DNA from: Desulfobacteraceae bacterium
GTDB taxonomy: Bacteria > Desulfobacterota > Desulfobacteria > Desulfobacterales > ETH-SRB1
Reading direction: 5' to 3'
Assembly: GCA_030638305.1 (NCBI GenBank)
Contig: DAOWEW010000064.1
Span: 1-6,786, forward strand
Length of the DNA: 6,786 bases
Under the pieces are notes generated by a model. The model was not told where the DNA came from. It did no database searches and saw nothing but the letters and a program-made list of their open reading frames with translations. This document shows positions 5,729-6,786 of the stretch, one piece after another. Position 1 is the first letter of the stretch; each line of letters begins with the position of its first letter. A program made the translations under genes and the position numbers.

Positions 5729-6786
5729 ATGGCAGATAAACATGACAAGGCATTTATTCTTTGGTTTGATGAAGTTTCAATTGGGGATGTTGCTCTGGTT
5801 GGAGGCAAGAATGCTTCGCTAGGCGAGATGTATCAAAAACTAACTTCTAAAGGTGTTGCTGTTCCTAATGGTTTCGCCATCACTGCTTATGCTTATAGGC
5901 ATTTGATTAAAACAGCGGGGATTGAAAATGATGTACTGGATGCCATGGCAGGCCTTGATACCCATGATATGAAAAATCTTCAGGAACGCGGCGAGAAAGT
6001 CAGAGGCATAATCAGAAATGCCGAGTTTCCGGATGACCTGCGACAGGCTATTATTGAGGCCTATAAAAAAATGGAAGAGGAATATGGCCCGAATGTGGAT
6101 GTGGCGGTTCGCTCGTCTGCTACCGCGGAGGATTTGCCGGATGCTTCTTTTGCCGGTCAACAGGAAACTTTTCTGAATGTCAGAGGGACAGATGCTCTTA
6201 TTGAAAACTGCCGGAAATGTTTTGCAAGCCTGTTTACCAACCGCGCAATTTCCTATCGCCACGACAAGGGATTTGGACAGTTTGACGTTTACCTGTCCAT
6301 TGCTGTTCAGAAAATGATTCGCAGTGATGCGGCTTCAGCCGGAGTCATTTTTTCAATTGACACGGAAAGCGGTTTTGAAGATGCAATTTTTATCACAGGT
6401 TCCTGGGGACTTGGAGAAAACGTAGTGCTTGGCGTTGTTAATCCGGATGAATATTACATTTTTAAGCCCACCCTTAAAGAAGGAAAACAACCAATTGTTG
6501 GAAAGAGGGTAGGAAGTAAAGAAATTAAAATGATTTATAATCCGGATCCCAATGACAGAAAAACAGTCAAAAATATAGACACCACTCCGGAAGAACGGGG
6601 GAGTTATATATTAAGCGATAATGAAATCATCCAACTTGCCAAATGGACATGTATTATCGAAGATCATTATCAAAAACACATGGACATTGAATGGGCTAAA
6701 GATGGTGACGGCGTAAATGTTGGAACCGGCAAGCTGTATATTGTACAGGCAAGGCCGGAAACCGTGCACTCACAAAGTTCATCAAA
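5729..6786 (+). CDS. ppsA: Phosphoenolpyruvate synthase, N-terminal part (runs off window)
   Basis: Converts pyruvate, ATP and water to phosphoenolpyruvate, AMP and phosphate, the entry to gluconeogenesis from C2/C3 substrates. The frame is open from 5729 to the window end, 352 codons of a usual ~790-870. What is present is the ATP-grasp nucleotide-binding domain (PPDK_N type): GGKNASLGEM (25-34), VAVRSSATAEDLPDASFAGQ (125-144) with R128, ITGSWGLGENVV (222-233), and the closing LYIVQARPETV (336-346). The swivelling phospho-His domain (TSH motif) and the PEP-binding barrel lie beyond the window. The motifs LPDASFAGQ and NRAISYRHDKGF favour PEP synthase over pyruvate phosphate dikinase, whose N-terminus differs. 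TAGGAGA, with AGGAG six bases before the ATG, sets the start. A dyad in the promoter suggests repression. A related PEP-utilising enzyme with a different C-terminus cannot be excluded from this half. Confidence 0.9.
   Translation, partial: MADKHDKAFILWFDEVSIGDVALVGGKNASLGEMYQKLTSKGVAVPNGFAITAYAYRHLIKTAGIENDVLDAMAGLDTHDMKNLQERGEKVRGIIRNAEFPDDLRQAIIEAYKKMEEEYGPNVDVAVRSSATAEDLPDASFAGQQETFLNVRGTDALIENCRKCFASLFTNRAISYRHDKGFGQFDVYLSIAVQKMIRSDAASAGVIFSIDTESGFEDAIFITGSWGLGENVVLGVVNPDEYYIFKPTLKEGKQPIVGKRVGSKEIKMIYNPDPNDRKTVKNIDTTPEERGSYILSDNEIIQLAKWTCIIEDHYQKHMDIEWAKDGDGVNVGTGKLYIVQARPETVHSQSSS

Overview
The window most likely comes from a mesophilic, moderately AT-rich member of the Desulfobacterota, probably a sulfate reducer of the Desulfobacterales type. 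The main reason is a periplasmic tetraheme class III cytochrome c3 at the left edge. A DUF401-family membrane protein and a phosphoenolpyruvate synthase-type enzyme fit this but are not specific. No rRNA, tRNA, CRISPR array or complete transposase gene is visible.

Left part (1-3214). The cytochrome c3 gene, cut at its 5' end, runs rightward and ends at a strong GC-stem terminator. Converging on it is a tightly packed leftward cluster, in transcription order hipB-like antitoxin, hipA-like kinase toxin, rpe (ribulose-phosphate 3-epimerase) and aroQ (type II 3-dehydroquinate dehydratase). hipB and hipA overlap by 7 bp, with hipA starting on TTG. The hipA stop codon is embedded in the rpe Shine-Dalgarno sequence, and rpe and aroQ overlap by 4 bp (ATGA). 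The four genes therefore look like one transcription unit. A type II toxin-antitoxin pair drives, or at least reads into, two housekeeping enzymes of carbon and aromatic amino-acid metabolism.

Middle (3215-3860). A 646-bp non-coding region separates the leftward hip operon from rightward genes. It holds a possible hip promoter/operator, a 194-bp nearly palindromic element with 28-bp terminal inverted repeats (MITE-like), a good sigma70-type promoter just outside that element, and a 160-nt leader.

Right part (3861-6786). A DUF401-family polytopic membrane protein is followed 29 bp later by an unrecognised 87-residue protein with three CxxC pairs (zinc-ribbon or rubredoxin-like). After a 285-bp gap comes the first ~45% of a phosphoenolpyruvate synthase gene (ppsA), which runs off the right edge. 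Its promoter has an 8-bp-arm dyad symmetry between the -35 and -10 boxes, suggesting repressor control.

The genes do not form an obvious single pathway. The points most worth following up are the toxin-antitoxin/metabolic operon, the palindromic element and the small Cys-rich protein beside DUF401. I did not find a clearly new multi-gene system.
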